Positions 8,046 to 16,420 of a stretch of 19,251 nucleotides of DNA are shown one piece after another. Where the stretch lies: NCBI GenBank assembly GCA_003164825.1, contig PLUH01000122.1:1-19251 (forward strand). The letters are read 5' to 3'. The notes beneath the pieces are model-generated. The model had not been told where the DNA came from. It worked only from the letters and a program-made list of their open reading frames with translations, and did not search any database. The stretch is from Hyphomicrobiales bacterium (GTDB lineage Bacteria > Pseudomonadota > Alphaproteobacteria > Rhizobiales > Beijerinckiaceae). Made by a program: the position numbers and the translations under genes. Each line of letters opens with the position of its first letter. The stretch's first letter is position 1.

Positions 8046-8844
8046 TCTCGGCGGACAGCGGGTGTTCGTCGCAACCGGCGGCCGTGCCCACGCGCCAGAG
8101 GCTCCGCTTGCAGTCTTTCTCCACGGCGCCGGCATGGATCACAGCGTCTGGGCGCTTCAGGCGCGTTGGTTCGCCCACCACGGGCATCGCGTTGCTGCAG
8201 TTGACCTGCCGGGGCACGGCGGATCGGAGGGTCCGCCGCTGCCCTCGATCGAAGCATTAGCCGCGTGGACGCTCACGCTCGTCCAGCGCCTGGGCGGCGG
8301 GAAGACGCTCCTGATCGGCCACTCGATGGGTTCGCTGGTGGCGCTGGCGGCGGCGTCCCTTGCCCCGCAACAGGTCGGGGGCCTGGGGCTGGTCGGCGCG
8401 GCGGCGACGATGCCGGTGCACCCAACCCTCCTGGCGGCAGCAGCGGCCAACGATCCGGCCGCCATCGCCATGGTTTCCCTGTGGGGGCTTGGCGCGGAGG
8501 CGACGCTGGGCGGTAGCGAGACGCCGGGCCTATGGATGCTCGGCGGCGCGGAACGGCTGTTGAAGAGCGCGCCGCCCGGCGTTCTCGGCGTCGATCTCGC
8601 GGCCTGCAATGCTTATTGCGATGGCCTCGCCGCCGCCGCCAAGATCGTCGCGCCGACGCTGCTTGTGCTTGGCGAGCGCGATCTCATGACGCCGCGCGTT
8701 GCGGGCGAGGCCTTGGCTCGGGCGATCGCCGGCGCGCGCGCCGTCGTTGTTCCCGGGGCGGGACATCTGTTGCCGGCCGAACGCCCCAATGAATTGCTTG
8801 CCGCCCTGAGCACCCTTAGTTTGCGGCGGGCGGCTAGCAAGTGA
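8035..8844 (+). CDS. Alpha/beta hydrolase
   Basis: Cytosolic alpha/beta hydrolase-fold enzyme of 269 aa; substrate unknown. The fold is clear. The oxyanion region is FLHGAGMDHSVW (28-39), followed by DLPGHGGSEGP (57-67). The nucleophile elbow GHSMGS has serine S97, the acid is D216 in LGERDLMTPR, and the base is H244 in GAGHLLPAERPNELL. No signal peptide. The ATG at 8035 lies 4 bases after AAAGAGG, inside the end of the preceding sulfhydrylase gene (11-base overlap), so the two are almost certainly co-transcribed and translationally coupled. That suggests a joint role in sulfur or methionine-related metabolism, but nothing in the sequence names the ester or thioester it cleaves. The nearest family name would be a generic hydrolase of the haloperoxidase/esterase type. 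Confidence 0.85.
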   Translation: MLVDLGGQRVFVATGGRAHAPEAPLAVFLHGAGMDHSVWALQARWFAHHGHRVAAVDLPGHGGSEGPPLPSIEALAAWTLTLVQRLGGGKTLLIGHSMGSLVALAAASLAPQQVGGLGLVGAAATMPVHPTLLAAAAANDPAAIAMVSLWGLGAEATLGGSETPGLWMLGGAERLLKSAPPGVLGVDLAACNAYCDGLAAAAKIVAPTLLVLGERDLMTPRVAGEALARAIAGARAVVVPGAGHLLPAERPNELLAALSTLSLRRAASK

Positions 8845-8907
8845 TTGCCGCCGCCGCGTGAACGGGAGCAAAGCCAAGAATCGCTTGCTGGACGATCTCA
8901 AGTGGGA

Positions 8908-9425
8908 AGCGAGCTCTTCGGTCCGATCGCCTTCGTGCTGCGCGCCCGCGCCGCGCTCCTACACGACCTCGGCCCGAGCCTTTCGCCGCAGAATGCCTTT
9001 CAATTGCTGCAGGGGCTCGAGACACTTCCTCTGCGTATCCGGCGCCAGTTCGACAACGCCGCCAAGGTCGGGCTGCACATCCGAAGGTCGCCAAGGTCGT
9101 CTACCCCGGATTGCAGACCGGCCTCGATCGGGAGCGCGCGGACAAGTATCTGAAGTTTGGGTATGGCGGTCTCGTCGGCTTCGAGCCGAAGGGCGGCGAA
9201 AAGGCTGCGCTCGGTTTCATCGACCGTCTGAAGCTCTTCTACCATCTAGCCAACATCGGCGACGCGCGCAGCCTTGCAATCCATCCAAGCTCGATGACGC
9301 ATGGCCAGCTTAATCCGGAACAGCAGGCGGCCGCCGGCATCTCGCCCGCCTTCGTCCGAGTGTCGATCGGCATCGAAGACCCAAACGACATCATCGCCGA
9401 CATCGCCCACGCGCTCGACGGGGTC
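8908..9425 (+). pseudogene. C-terminal remnant of a second O-acetylhomoserine sulfhydrylase, frameshifted
   Basis: Two overlapping plus-strand frames together spell the last 170 or so residues of an O-acetylhomoserine sulfhydrylase. From about 8908 one frame reads [21 protein letters not shown], then [19 protein letters not shown]. At about 9073-9078 the match jumps to another frame, which continues [34 protein letters not shown] and VRVSIGIEDPNDIIADIAHAL to about 9422. The N-terminal 240 or so residues, including the PLP lysine, are missing, and a small deletion at the frame jump breaks what is left. The second frame has lost its natural stop and runs on antisense into the following gene. 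It keeps the family-typical [16 protein letters not shown] segment that the intact upstream gene lacks, so it is not a simple recent duplicate of that gene. Confidence 0.85.
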
Positions 9426-9479
9426 TGGACACAAGGCGCGATGGCATCCCGTGAAGTCAACCGGCTGGCCCAACCCGGC

Positions 9480-10340
9480 TTAGACATCTGCGAGCGCGGT
9501 GAGGGTTCGATCGCGCGCTTCCGTGTCTCCCTCCGCATGGACCGGCTGAATGCAGACTTGAGTAGCGCCCGCTCCCAGATGCGCCCTCAGGCCGCGGGTA
9601 ATGGTCTCCGGATCGCCCCACAGCACCATCGCATCGATGAACCTGTCCGAACCGCCAGCGGCGAGGTCGGCTTCCGTGAAGCCCAGACGCAGCCAGTTGT
9701 TGCGATAGTTGGTCATGGTCATATAGCGATGCAGCTCTCGCCGGGCGAGGCTGCGCGCCTTGGCGGCGTCCGTCTCGAGGCAAACCTTCTGCTCCGCCAC
9801 CAGCAGCTTGTCGGGCCCCAGGGCGGCTCGCGCCGCACGGGTATGCTCGGGAGTCACGTTATAGGGCAACGCGCCCGCTGTGCGCTCTGCGGCGAGTTTC
9901 AGCATCAACGGACCGAGCGCCGCGATCGCCAGGGGCCATTCGGCTGCGTTCGATGGATCTTCATAGACGCCGTCGAGGTAGCGGCGCATCGCCGGCACGG
10001 GCTTGTCATAGACGTGACCACGCCGCTCGACCATGGGCGCGTGGCTGACGCCGAGGCCGAGGATGAAGCGATCGTCATAAAGGCCGGACAAGGTGAGCAG
10101 GCCGCGCCTGGCGGTGAAAGGGTCGCGGGCATAGATGTTGGCGATGGAACTGCCGATGGTAAGCCGGGTCGTGTTCGCCAGCATGAAGCTGGCGATGGAG
10201 AGGGATTCATATCCGACCGCTTCCGGGTACCAAAACGTCGAGTAGCCGAGTTCTTCCACCTTTCGTAGCAAGCCTTTGATTCCGGCCCCGTCCAAACGGT
10301 CGATGGGATACCAAACGCCGAGTCTTCCTAGCTGTCTCAA
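9480..10340 (-). CDS. LLM-class F420-dependent oxidoreductase, MSMEG_4141 type
   Basis: Luciferase-like (beta/alpha)8 flavin/deazaflavin oxidoreductase expected to use reduced F420 for hydride transfer; substrate unknown. The N terminus reads LGRLGVWYPIDRL. SSIANIYARDPFTARRGLLT and FILGLGVSHAPMVERRGHVY follow, then AALGPLMLKLAAERTAG and LPYNVTPEHTRAAR. The end has a PEQ-like AEQKVCLETDAAKARSLARR, MTNYRNNWLRLGF and GGSDRFIDAMVLWGDPE. This series matches the TIGR03620 group of probable F420 enzymes. I prefer the TTG start at 10340: GGGGAG lies 8 bases before it and the conserved region begins just after. A GTG at 10373 would add 11 residues without a ribosome site. It diverges from fbiC, and its 3' end faces the sulfhydrylase relic. 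Position beside fbiC supports F420 rather than FMN as cofactor. Confidence 0.88.
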   Translation of the reverse strand: MRQLGRLGVWYPIDRLDGAGIKGLLRKVEELGYSTFWYPEAVGYESLSIASFMLANTTRLTIGSSIANIYARDPFTARRGLLTLSGLYDDRFILGLGVSHAPMVERRGHVYDKPVPAMRRYLDGVYEDPSNAAEWPLAIAALGPLMLKLAAERTAGALPYNVTPEHTRAARAALGPDKLLVAEQKVCLETDAAKARSLARRELHRYMTMTNYRNNWLRLGFTEADLAAGGSDRFIDAMVLWGDPETITRGLRAHLGAGATQVCIQPVHAEGDTEARDRTLTALADV

Positions 10341-10602
10341 TACCCGAACTCCCCGGTTGCGCCGCTCGAACACGCGGCATGGATGAACGCTGGTGACGCC
10401 GGACCTATCAGACCTGGGCCAAAGCCTCGTCGCGGAATCACTTCACCGTGGTCAGCGCTCGCGGTTCCAACGAGCGCCCCGCAACCCGCCGTCAAAGCCA
10501 ACCAGCATCCTGTTTCCCACTGGATTGCATCTGCCGCAGAGATACAACATCATTCGCCGTCCGCTTCCAGCGTGATGCGGCTCAGCTTCAAAGGTGACTG
10601 CG

Positions 10603-12972
10603 ATGGGCGATTCGAGCGATAATGCGCTTTCTATCTGGCTCGAACAGGCCCCCCTTGCGGACCTGATCGCTGCCGCGGGAAGTTTGCGCGATGAGGGGCA
10701 TGGCCGCTCTATCTCGTATTCGCGCAAAGTGTTTATTCCGCTCACCCATCTTTGCCGAGATGTTTGCCACTATTGCGCCTTCGCCGAGCGGCCACGCGCC
10801 GGACGGCGTGCCTATCTTTCCCCGAATGAGGTGCTCGCCGTAGCTCGCGCCGGAGCGGCCGCAGGCTGCACGGAGGCGCTTTTCACGCTTGGCGATAAGC
10901 CGGAGCTCCGCTACCGTGCGGCCCGGGAAGCGCTCGACGCACTCGGATACGAAACCACCATCGATTATCTTCAGGCGATGTGCGCGCTGGTGCTGCGCGA
11001 GACCGGACTGCTGCCGCACGCCAATCCCGGAATCATGAGCCGGTCCGAGATCGCCGGCCTGCGGACAGTGTCGGCAAGCCAGGGCATTATGCTGGAATCC
11101 CTCAGCGCGCGGCTGTGCGAACCGGGCGGAGTTCACTATGGTTCGCCAGACAAGCAGCCCGAGGCGCGTCTTGAGACGCTGCGGCTGGCGGGTGAGCTGC
11201 GCGTGCCATTCACGACCGGCATTCTTATCGGGATCGGCGAGACACGGGCCGAACGCCTCGAGGCGCTATTTGCCATCCGGGATTTGCATCGCGGTTTCGG
11301 GCATGTTCAAGAGGTCATTGTTCAGAACTTCCGCGCGAAGGCGGCCACGAAGCTCGCCGGGGCCGCGGAACCCGATCTCGACGATCTGCTTTGGAGCATC
11401 GCCGCGGCGCGGCTGATACTCGGCCCCGCAATGAATATCCAGGCGCCCCCCAACCTGTCGCCGGGCGTCTACCCCCAGCTGATTGCGGCGGGGATCAATG
11501 ACTGGGGCGGGATCTCGCCCGTCACGCCGGATCACGTCAATCCGGAGGCGCCGTGGCCGGCCATCGCGGAGCTTGCAGAGCGCACGGCCGCCGCTGGCAA
11601 GCTCCTGGCGCACCGGCTGCCCATCTATCCCTCCTACGCGCGCGACCTTGCGGGTTGGTCGGCGCCGGAGGTCGCTACGCAGGTTCGCCGTTTGAGCGAC
11701 GCCCAGGGCTTGGCGCGTGGCGACGATTGGGCGCCGGGCACAAAAGCGACTCCGCGGATGCCGCCCGTCCACGCGCGCTCGGTCGATCCCGCGATCGTGC
11801 GCATCATCGCACGCGCTCAGGGCGGCGCCCGCCTCGACGCGCCCGAGATCGTGCAGCTGTTCGCGGCGCGCGACGCCGACTGCCAACGCGTCGTCGCCGC
11901 AGCCGACGAGCTTCGCCAGGCAACGAGCGGCGACATTGTCCGTTACGTCGTCAACCGCAACATCAACTACACCAATATCTGCGCCTATCGTTGCCAGTTC
12001 TGCGCCTTCTCCAAGGGCAAGACGCATGAGGCGCTGCGTGGCGCGCCTTATGACCTAGCCCTCGACGAAATCGTGCGCCGCGCGATCGAGGCGTGGGAAC
12101 GAGGCGCAACCGAGGTCTGCCTTCAGGGCGGCATCCACCCGAGCTACACCGGTGAGACCTATCTCGGCATTTGCCGCGCTATCAAGGCGGCGGTCCCGGA
12201 TATGCATATCCACGCCTTCTCGCCATTGGAGGTCACGCAGGGCGCGGCGACGCTTGGCATGCCCGTTCGATCGTTTCTGGCTGAGCTCAAGGCCGCGGGC
12301 TTAAGCACCTTGCCGGGCACGGCCGCCGAGATCTTGGACGACGAGGTACGCGCCGTCATCTGCGCGGACAAGGTCACCACCGCGGAGTGGCTCGATGTCG
12401 TGAGGACCGCGCATGGCCTTGGCCTGCGCACCACGTCCACGATCATGTACGGCCATATCGAGCATTCTTTGTCCTGGGCCCGGCATCTGCTGGCCTTGCG
12501 GGATTTGCAGATCGAGACGGGCGGCTTCACGGAATTCGTGCCGTTGCCCTTCGTTCATATGGAAGCGCCGATGTATCTCAAGGGCGCGGCTCGGCGCGGG
12601 CCGACCTTCCGGGAAGCGGTGCTGATGCACGCGGTGGCGCGGCTCGCGCTGCACCCCCACATCACGAACATCCAGACGTCCTGGGTCAAGATGGGACCTC
12701 AGGGCGCGGCGGCCTGCCTCAAGGCCGGCGCCAATGATCTCGGCGGGACTTTGATGAACGAGAGCATCTCTCGCGCGGCTGGCACGGAGCACGGGCAAGA
12801 ATTTCCGCCCGAGGCCATGGAGGATCTTATCCGTTCGCTGGGGCGCACGCCGGAGCAGCGGACCACGCTCTACGGCCCCGTCCCGGCGGAGCGGCGGGCG
12901 ACGTCCCTGAATGCCGCAGCCCTCGCTCCCGTCGTCCTGACGCCGCCGCGCAAACTCATCGCGGCGGAGTAG
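10603..12972 (+). CDS. fbiC: FO synthase, fused CofG-CofH (FbiC)
   Basis: Makes FO (7,8-didemethyl-8-hydroxy-5-deazariboflavin), the deazaflavin chromophore of F420, from tyrosine and 5-amino-6-ribitylaminouracil with two radical SAM domains. The N-terminal CofG half has the cluster motif LCRDVCHYCAF with cysteines 51, 55 and 58. The C-terminal CofH half has NYTNICAYRCQFCAFSKGK with cysteines 460, 464 and 467. Both are CX3CX2C. Signature stretches ALFTLGDKPELRY and MNIQAPPNLSPG lie in the CofG half, and EVCLQGGIHPSYTGETY in the CofH half. At 789 aa it has the one-chain architecture known from Actinobacteria rather than two separate proteins. The ATG at 10603 has AAAGGTG in front; a GTG nine bases earlier is a possible alternative. 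The 3' end overlaps convergently with cofC by 17 bases. Essential first step of the pathway here. Confidence 0.97.
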   Translation: MGDSSDNALSIWLEQAPLADLIAAAGSLRDEGHGRSISYSRKVFIPLTHLCRDVCHYCAFAERPRAGRRAYLSPNEVLAVARAGAAAGCTEALFTLGDKPELRYRAAREALDALGYETTIDYLQAMCALVLRETGLLPHANPGIMSRSEIAGLRTVSASQGIMLESLSARLCEPGGVHYGSPDKQPEARLETLRLAGELRVPFTTGILIGIGETRAERLEALFAIRDLHRGFGHVQEVIVQNFRAKAATKLAGAAEPDLDDLLWSIAAARLILGPAMNIQAPPNLSPGVYPQLIAAGINDWGGISPVTPDHVNPEAPWPAIAELAERTAAAGKLLAHRLPIYPSYARDLAGWSAPEVATQVRRLSDAQGLARGDDWAPGTKATPRMPPVHARSVDPAIVRIIARAQGGARLDAPEIVQLFAARDADCQRVVAAADELRQATSGDIVRYVVNRNINYTNICAYRCQFCAFSKGKTHEALRGAPYDLALDEIVRRAIEAWERGATEVCLQGGIHPSYTGETYLGICRAIKAAVPDMHIHAFSPLEVTQGAATLGMPVRSFLAELKAAGLSTLPGTAAEILDDEVRAVICADKVTTAEWLDVVRTAHGLGLRTTSTIMYGHIEHSLSWARHLLALRDLQIETGGFTEFVPLPFVHMEAPMYLKGAARRGPTFREAVLMHAVARLALHPHITNIQTSWVKMGPQGAAACLKAGANDLGGTLMNESISRAAGTEHGQEFPPEAMEDLIRSLGRTPEQRTTLYGPVPAERRATSLNAAALAPVVLTPPRKLIAAE

Positions 12973-13654
12973 CGCTTATCGAACATCCCGATTCGCCAAG
13001 GCGACCGGCGACGCCCGATTGTTTGAGGAAGGCGAACGTCCGGGTGGGAACAGGCGGCGACATTTTCAGGAAGGCGACGAGATCGACGGGATTGTCGATA
13101 TCCATCCCTATCCCAGGTTGGCGGACGACCAGCGGCTCGATCCCGCGTCCTCGCGCCGCATCGAGATGCGGGTAGAAGCTGTCTTCGCCGAAACGCAGCG
13201 GAACAGCGTCCGGCGGCGAGCAGATGATTGTATTCGATCCGAGATCGTCATGCGCCGGCACGATGGTGAAGGCAGGCGCGGCCCGGTGCGCTGCGAGCGT
13301 CGCGGCGATCTCGGCCGAGGACAGTCTCGGAATGTCGCCAGGCATTGTCATCATGCCCGCCTGGCCCTCGCGGGTCAGCAGGCGCTGAGCGGCGGCGACG
13401 GCGCCGGTATGACCTTCCTGCGCGGCTTCCGTGACGACGCGCGCGCCGTAGCGGCCGGCAAGCGATGTCACGACCGGATCGACCGTGACGACAACCATGC
13501 CGGCGAGCTCCCGGACCGCGCTCACGGCGTCGAGCACATCCTCAAGCATGACCGTTGCGAGCGCGCGACGTTCATCGGGGTTTAGGCATGACGACAGTCG
13601 TTGCTTGGCGCCCGCCAGTTCCTTGACGGGTACGACGGCCCAGACGCCGGTCAT
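12956..13654 (-). CDS. cofC: Phospho-acid guanylyltransferase of F420 synthesis (CofC/FbiD)
   Basis: Transfers GMP from GTP to a three-carbon phospho-acid, giving the activated donor for CofD. The acid is 2-phospho-L-lactate in archaea, phosphoenolpyruvate in mycobacteria and 3-phosphoglycerate in Mycetohabitans; the sequence alone does not say which is used here. Family features in the 232 aa protein: AVVPVKELAGAKQRLSSCL near the N terminus, MPGDIPR (104-110), DDLGSNTIICSP (136-147), RFGEDSFYPHLDAA (154-167) and GMDIDNPVDL (183-192). About 35 residues after residue 197 extend beyond the core and lie in the region next to and overlapping the fbiC 3' end. Its ATG overlaps the cofD stop by 4 bases (ATGA at 13654-13651), the last junction of the fgd-cofE-cofD-cofC operon. 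Confidence 0.93.
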   Translation of the reverse strand: MTGVWAVVPVKELAGAKQRLSSCLNPDERRALATVMLEDVLDAVSAVRELAGMVVVTVDPVVTSLAGRYGARVVTEAAQEGHTGAVAAAQRLLTREGQAGMMTMPGDIPRLSSAEIAATLAAHRAAPAFTIVPAHDDLGSNTIICSPPDAVPLRFGEDSFYPHLDAARGRGIEPLVVRQPGIGMDIDNPVDLVAFLKMSPPVPTRTFAFLKQSGVAGRLGESGCSISATPPR

Positions 13655-14622
13655 GCGACGAGGTCCCGCCCGCGCTTCGAAGAGGCCAGCGCGTCCGCGG
13701 CTTCAAGGACGACACGAGCCAGATTCTCGCGCTGCGCGAGATTCGTCATGAGCGTGGGGGCGAGCGTCGTCTTTGGCGCGACTTGAGCCGCCTCCTCCGC
13801 GTCTTCGACGTCCATCACATAACCATCGAGCAGATCGCCGTAGCGCTCAGCCACTGCGGCGGCGCTTGGCGTCATTCCGAGCTCTCCCATCATTTTGGCT
13901 GTCGGGCCCTTGATCGCGCGCCCGCTGATGATGGGGGAAACCGCCACGATAGGCGCCGCGGAGGCGGCAAGCGCTTGGCGCATCCCCGCCACGGCCAGAA
14001 TAGGCTCGACGCTGATGAAGGGGTTGGACGGACAGATGATTATCGTGCGCAAACGTTCGTCGCGTAATGCTGCGAGAAGGCCAGGATGAGGGCGCGCATT
14101 GTCCGCGCCCTCGAAAGCAAGCTCCCGTACAACGGGGTGGCACTGAAGACGCACGAAGTAATCCTGGAAGTCGAGCCACCCTTCATCCGTTCGCAATCGG
14201 GTGCGCAACCGATCATCCGTCGCCGGCAGCACGCGGGGACCGACGCCGAGGCGGCGGCAGAAGTCGGCGGTGATACCGGAGAGAGACTCTCCCTGCCGCA
14301 GCCGTCGGGTGCGCTCGATATGGACCGCGAGATCGCGATCGCCAAGGCGGAACCAATCCTCGCCGCCAAGCGCCGCGAGAGTTTCCATGAACGACCAGGT
14401 CTCGTCGCGCCGGCCCCATCCGAGCTTCGCATTGTCGAGGCCTGCGAGCGTGTACATCAACGTGTCGGTGTCCGGCGAGATGTGCAGGCCGAGATGCTCG
14501 AAATCATCGCCGACATTGGCCACGACGAGCAGATTGTCCGGCTCCACGATTCGGCTGAGGCCCAGCGCGAGCTTTGCCCCCCCGATACCTCCAGATAGGG
14601 CGACCACAAGATCCCGACTCAT
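13651..14622 (-). CDS. cofD: 2-phospho-L-lactate transferase (CofD/FbiA)
   Basis: Joins the GDP-activated phospho-acid made by CofC to FO, giving F420-0 or dehydro-F420-0. The 323 aa protein has the family start VVALSGGIGGAKLALGL (6-22) and the NVGDDFEHLGLHISPDTDT stretch (36-54) whose aspartates bind metal and substrate. Also present are YFVRLQCHPVVRELAFEGA, IIICPSNPFISVEPIL, and SPIISGRAIKGPTAKMMGEL, all typical. The start is the ATG at 14622, with GAGGA about 9 bases before it inside the cofE coding end. The stop of cofE overlaps this start by 4 bases (14622-14619), and the cofD stop overlaps cofC in the same way, so translation of the three is coupled. Length and motifs are normal; nothing looks degraded. 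Confidence 0.97.
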   Translation of the reverse strand: MSRDLVVALSGGIGGAKLALGLSRIVEPDNLLVVANVGDDFEHLGLHISPDTDTLMYTLAGLDNAKLGWGRRDETWSFMETLAALGGEDWFRLGDRDLAVHIERTRRLRQGESLSGITADFCRRLGVGPRVLPATDDRLRTRLRTDEGWLDFQDYFVRLQCHPVVRELAFEGADNARPHPGLLAALRDERLRTIIICPSNPFISVEPILAVAGMRQALAASAAPIVAVSPIISGRAIKGPTAKMMGELGMTPSAAAVAERYGDLLDGYVMDVEDAEEAAQVAPKTTLAPTLMTNLAQRENLARVVLEAADALASSKRGRDLVA

Positions 14623-15383
14623 CGAAACAGATCCTCGTTTGGAGAGCGAACGATGGTCGCCGCAGTCGATTCCGGCGCGGACCAGCGCAACCCGCGGATC
14701 AGGACCGCTGGCGCCGCCTCATCCGCTTGGCCCATCACGAGCGAGGCCGCGGCCGCGACCTCATCAGTGAAACCAACGACGCTGACCTCGAGCGTTCGGC
14801 CAAACAGGTCGCGCCGCCCGCGCAGATCGATCAAAGCGGGTAGACCGGCGACGCCGATCGCCACACCGGCGGTTCCCTGACGCCAGGGACGCCCGAAACT
14901 GTCGTTTATGACAACGGCGACATCGATCCCGGTCACCCTCGCGAGCCCCCGTCGCAGCGTCTCCGCGCTCCGATCAGGATTCTCCGGCAACAGAAGCACG
15001 CGGTGGGCGCCGTCCATAGGCGCCACGTTCGACTGGTCCACCCCGGCATTCGCCATGATGAACCCAAGCCTGTGTTCGACGATCAGCACGCCGCGGCGAG
15101 CCCGTACGACACGAATCGACTCCGATAGAATGACTTCCACAAGTCGCGGGTCCTTGTCGACTTCCGCCGCAAGCGCGAAGGCCTTGGCGGAGGGTTTGAC
15201 CGTCGCAAGGTCGACGATTCGACCCTCGGCTTTCGAGACGATTTTTTGCGCAACGACAAGCACGTCTCCGACGCGCGGCGTGACGCTGTTCAGCCTGAAG
15301 GCCGACGCAATAAGGTCGACCAGGTCGTCGCAAGCCTTGATCAAGGGCAGGCCCTGAAGGGCGATGACCTCGAGAGAGGTCAT
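14619..15383 (-). CDS. cofE: Coenzyme F420-0:L-glutamate ligase (CofE), stand-alone
   Basis: Adds glutamate residues to F420-0 with GTP, making F420-n, the retained working form of the cofactor. The 254 aa protein carries [17 protein letters not shown] (39-55), [13 protein letters not shown] (107-119) and [21 protein letters not shown] (157-177), all hallmarks of the family. It ends after the ligase domain. The C-terminal flavin reductase-like domain fused to the ligase in mycobacterial FbiB, which reduces dehydro-F420-0, is absent, so the protein is archaeal-like in architecture. The start ATG at 15383 overlaps the stop of the upstream fgd gene by 4 bases, and its stop overlaps cofD by 4 bases. 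Only a weak AAAGAG precedes it, fitting coupled initiation. Confidence 0.96.
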   Translation of the reverse strand: MTSLEVIALQGLPLIKACDDLVDLIASAFRLNSVTPRVGDVLVVAQKIVSKAEGRIVDLATVKPSAKAFALAAEVDKDPRLVEVILSESIRVVRARRGVLIVEHRLGFIMANAGVDQSNVAPMDGAHRVLLLPENPDRSAETLRRGLARVTGIDVAVVINDSFGRPWRQGTAGVAIGVAGLPALIDLRGRRDLFGRTLEVSVVGFTDEVAAAASLVMGQADEAAPAVLIRGLRWSAPESTAATIVRSPNEDLFR

Positions 15384-16411
15384 GCGCTCTTTCGCGCTTC
15401 GTCCAGCGCGCCGAACCGACGACGGAGGCGAGGCAGGACATGCTCCGCGTAGAGCCGGATGAACCGCTCCTGATCGGGACCAGGCGCGTGAAAAACCAAA
15501 TGGTCGAAGCCGAGATCGACGTAATAGCCAATCCGCTCGACATGCTCGTCCGGATCGGTTGAGACGATCCAGCGACTGGCGGCGCGCTCGGCCGAGAGGT
15601 CGTCGGCCAGGCGCTCCATCTCCTCCGGACTATGGACGGAGATCTTCTCCTCCGGCGTCAAGGCGAGAACCGCCCAGTGGCGGGTGTCCTCAATGGCGCG
15701 CTTCATGTCGGTGTCGAATGAGACCTTGACCTCGATCATCCGGGTATAGTCGGGCGCTCGCGAGCCGGCCTCGCCTCGCCCCTCCAAGACTTTTGGCAAT
15801 ATCGTTTCCGTGTAGAGCTCGCGCTCCTTGCCGCTGGTGCAGATCAAGCCGTCACCCGCTCGACCGGCATATTTCGCGATCAGCGCGCCGGCGGCGGCGA
15901 TATAGATCGGAACGGGCGTCGCGGGCCGATCATAGATGGTGGCGCCCTGGGTGCGATAGAATTGACCTTCGAAAGTCACCCGTTCCTCCGTCCAGAGCCG
16001 ACGTATCAGGGTGATGGCTTCACGCAGACGCGCGAACCGCTCCTTGAAATCGGGCCAGGTCATGCCGGTCGACGGAACCTCGTTCAGCGATTCTCCGGTG
16101 CCGACGCCGAGCACGATCCGACCGGGAAACATAACCCCTAGTGTGGCGAAGGCTTGCGCAACGACGGCCGGATGATAGCGAAAGGTGGGCGTCATCACGC
16201 TCGTGCCAATGGTGATCCGCGACGTAAGCGCCCCAAGGGCGCCGAGCCATGCGAGCGAGAAGGGAGCGTGGCCGCCGTGATGCTTCCACGGCTGGAAATG
16301 GTCGCTGATAAAGACCGAGTCAAAGCCCGACTGCTCCGCGAGCCGAGAAAACTCGAGCAATTCTGTCGGCCCGAATTGCTCGGCCGACGCCTTATAGCCT
16401 AGCTTGAGCAC
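15380..16411 (-). CDS. fgd: F420-dependent glucose-6-phosphate dehydrogenase homologue (LLM class)
   Basis: Probably oxidises glucose 6-phosphate (or a related sugar 6-phosphate) and reduces F420, supplying F420H2. The 343 aa protein opens [20 protein letters not shown] and belongs to the TIGR03557 (G6PDH) branch of luciferase-like proteins. Residues equivalent to the active site and phosphate pocket of Mycobacterium tuberculosis FGD1 are all present. H38 and W42 lie in SDHFQPW, E107 in [11 protein letters not shown]192 and K195 in CTSGK, K256 in LTPEEK, and R280 in [11 protein letters not shown]. They correspond to H40, W44, E109, T195, K198, K259 and R283. The GTG at 16411 was chosen because GGAGG lies 6 bases before it; the frame to 16729 has no homology and would run under the divergent gene. 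First gene of the F420 operon, overlapping cofE by 4 bases. Other TIGR03557 members (for example hydroxymycolate dehydrogenase) are the alternative. Confidence 0.9.
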   Translation of the reverse strand: MLKLGYKASAEQFGPTELLEFSRLAEQSGFDSVFISDHFQPWKHHGGHAPFSLAWLGALGALTSRITIGTSVMTPTFRYHPAVVAQAFATLGVMFPGRIVLGVGTGESLNEVPSTGMTWPDFKERFARLREAITLIRRLWTEERVTFEGQFYRTQGATIYDRPATPVPIYIAAAGALIAKYAGRAGDGLICTSGKERELYTETILPKVLEGRGEAGSRAPDYTRMIEVKVSFDTDMKRAIEDTRHWAVLALTPEEKISVHSPEEMERLADDLSAERAASRWIVSTDPDEHVERIGYYVDLGFDHLVFHAPGPDQERFIRLYAEHVLPRLRRRFGALDEARKSA

Positions 16412-16420
16412 AGTCCGCCT

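Noticed and set aside
9426..10268. Extension of the sulfhydrylase relic frame through to 10268
   Set aside because: After about 9425 it is simply antisense to the LLM oxidoreductase; the homology ends with DIIADIAHAL.
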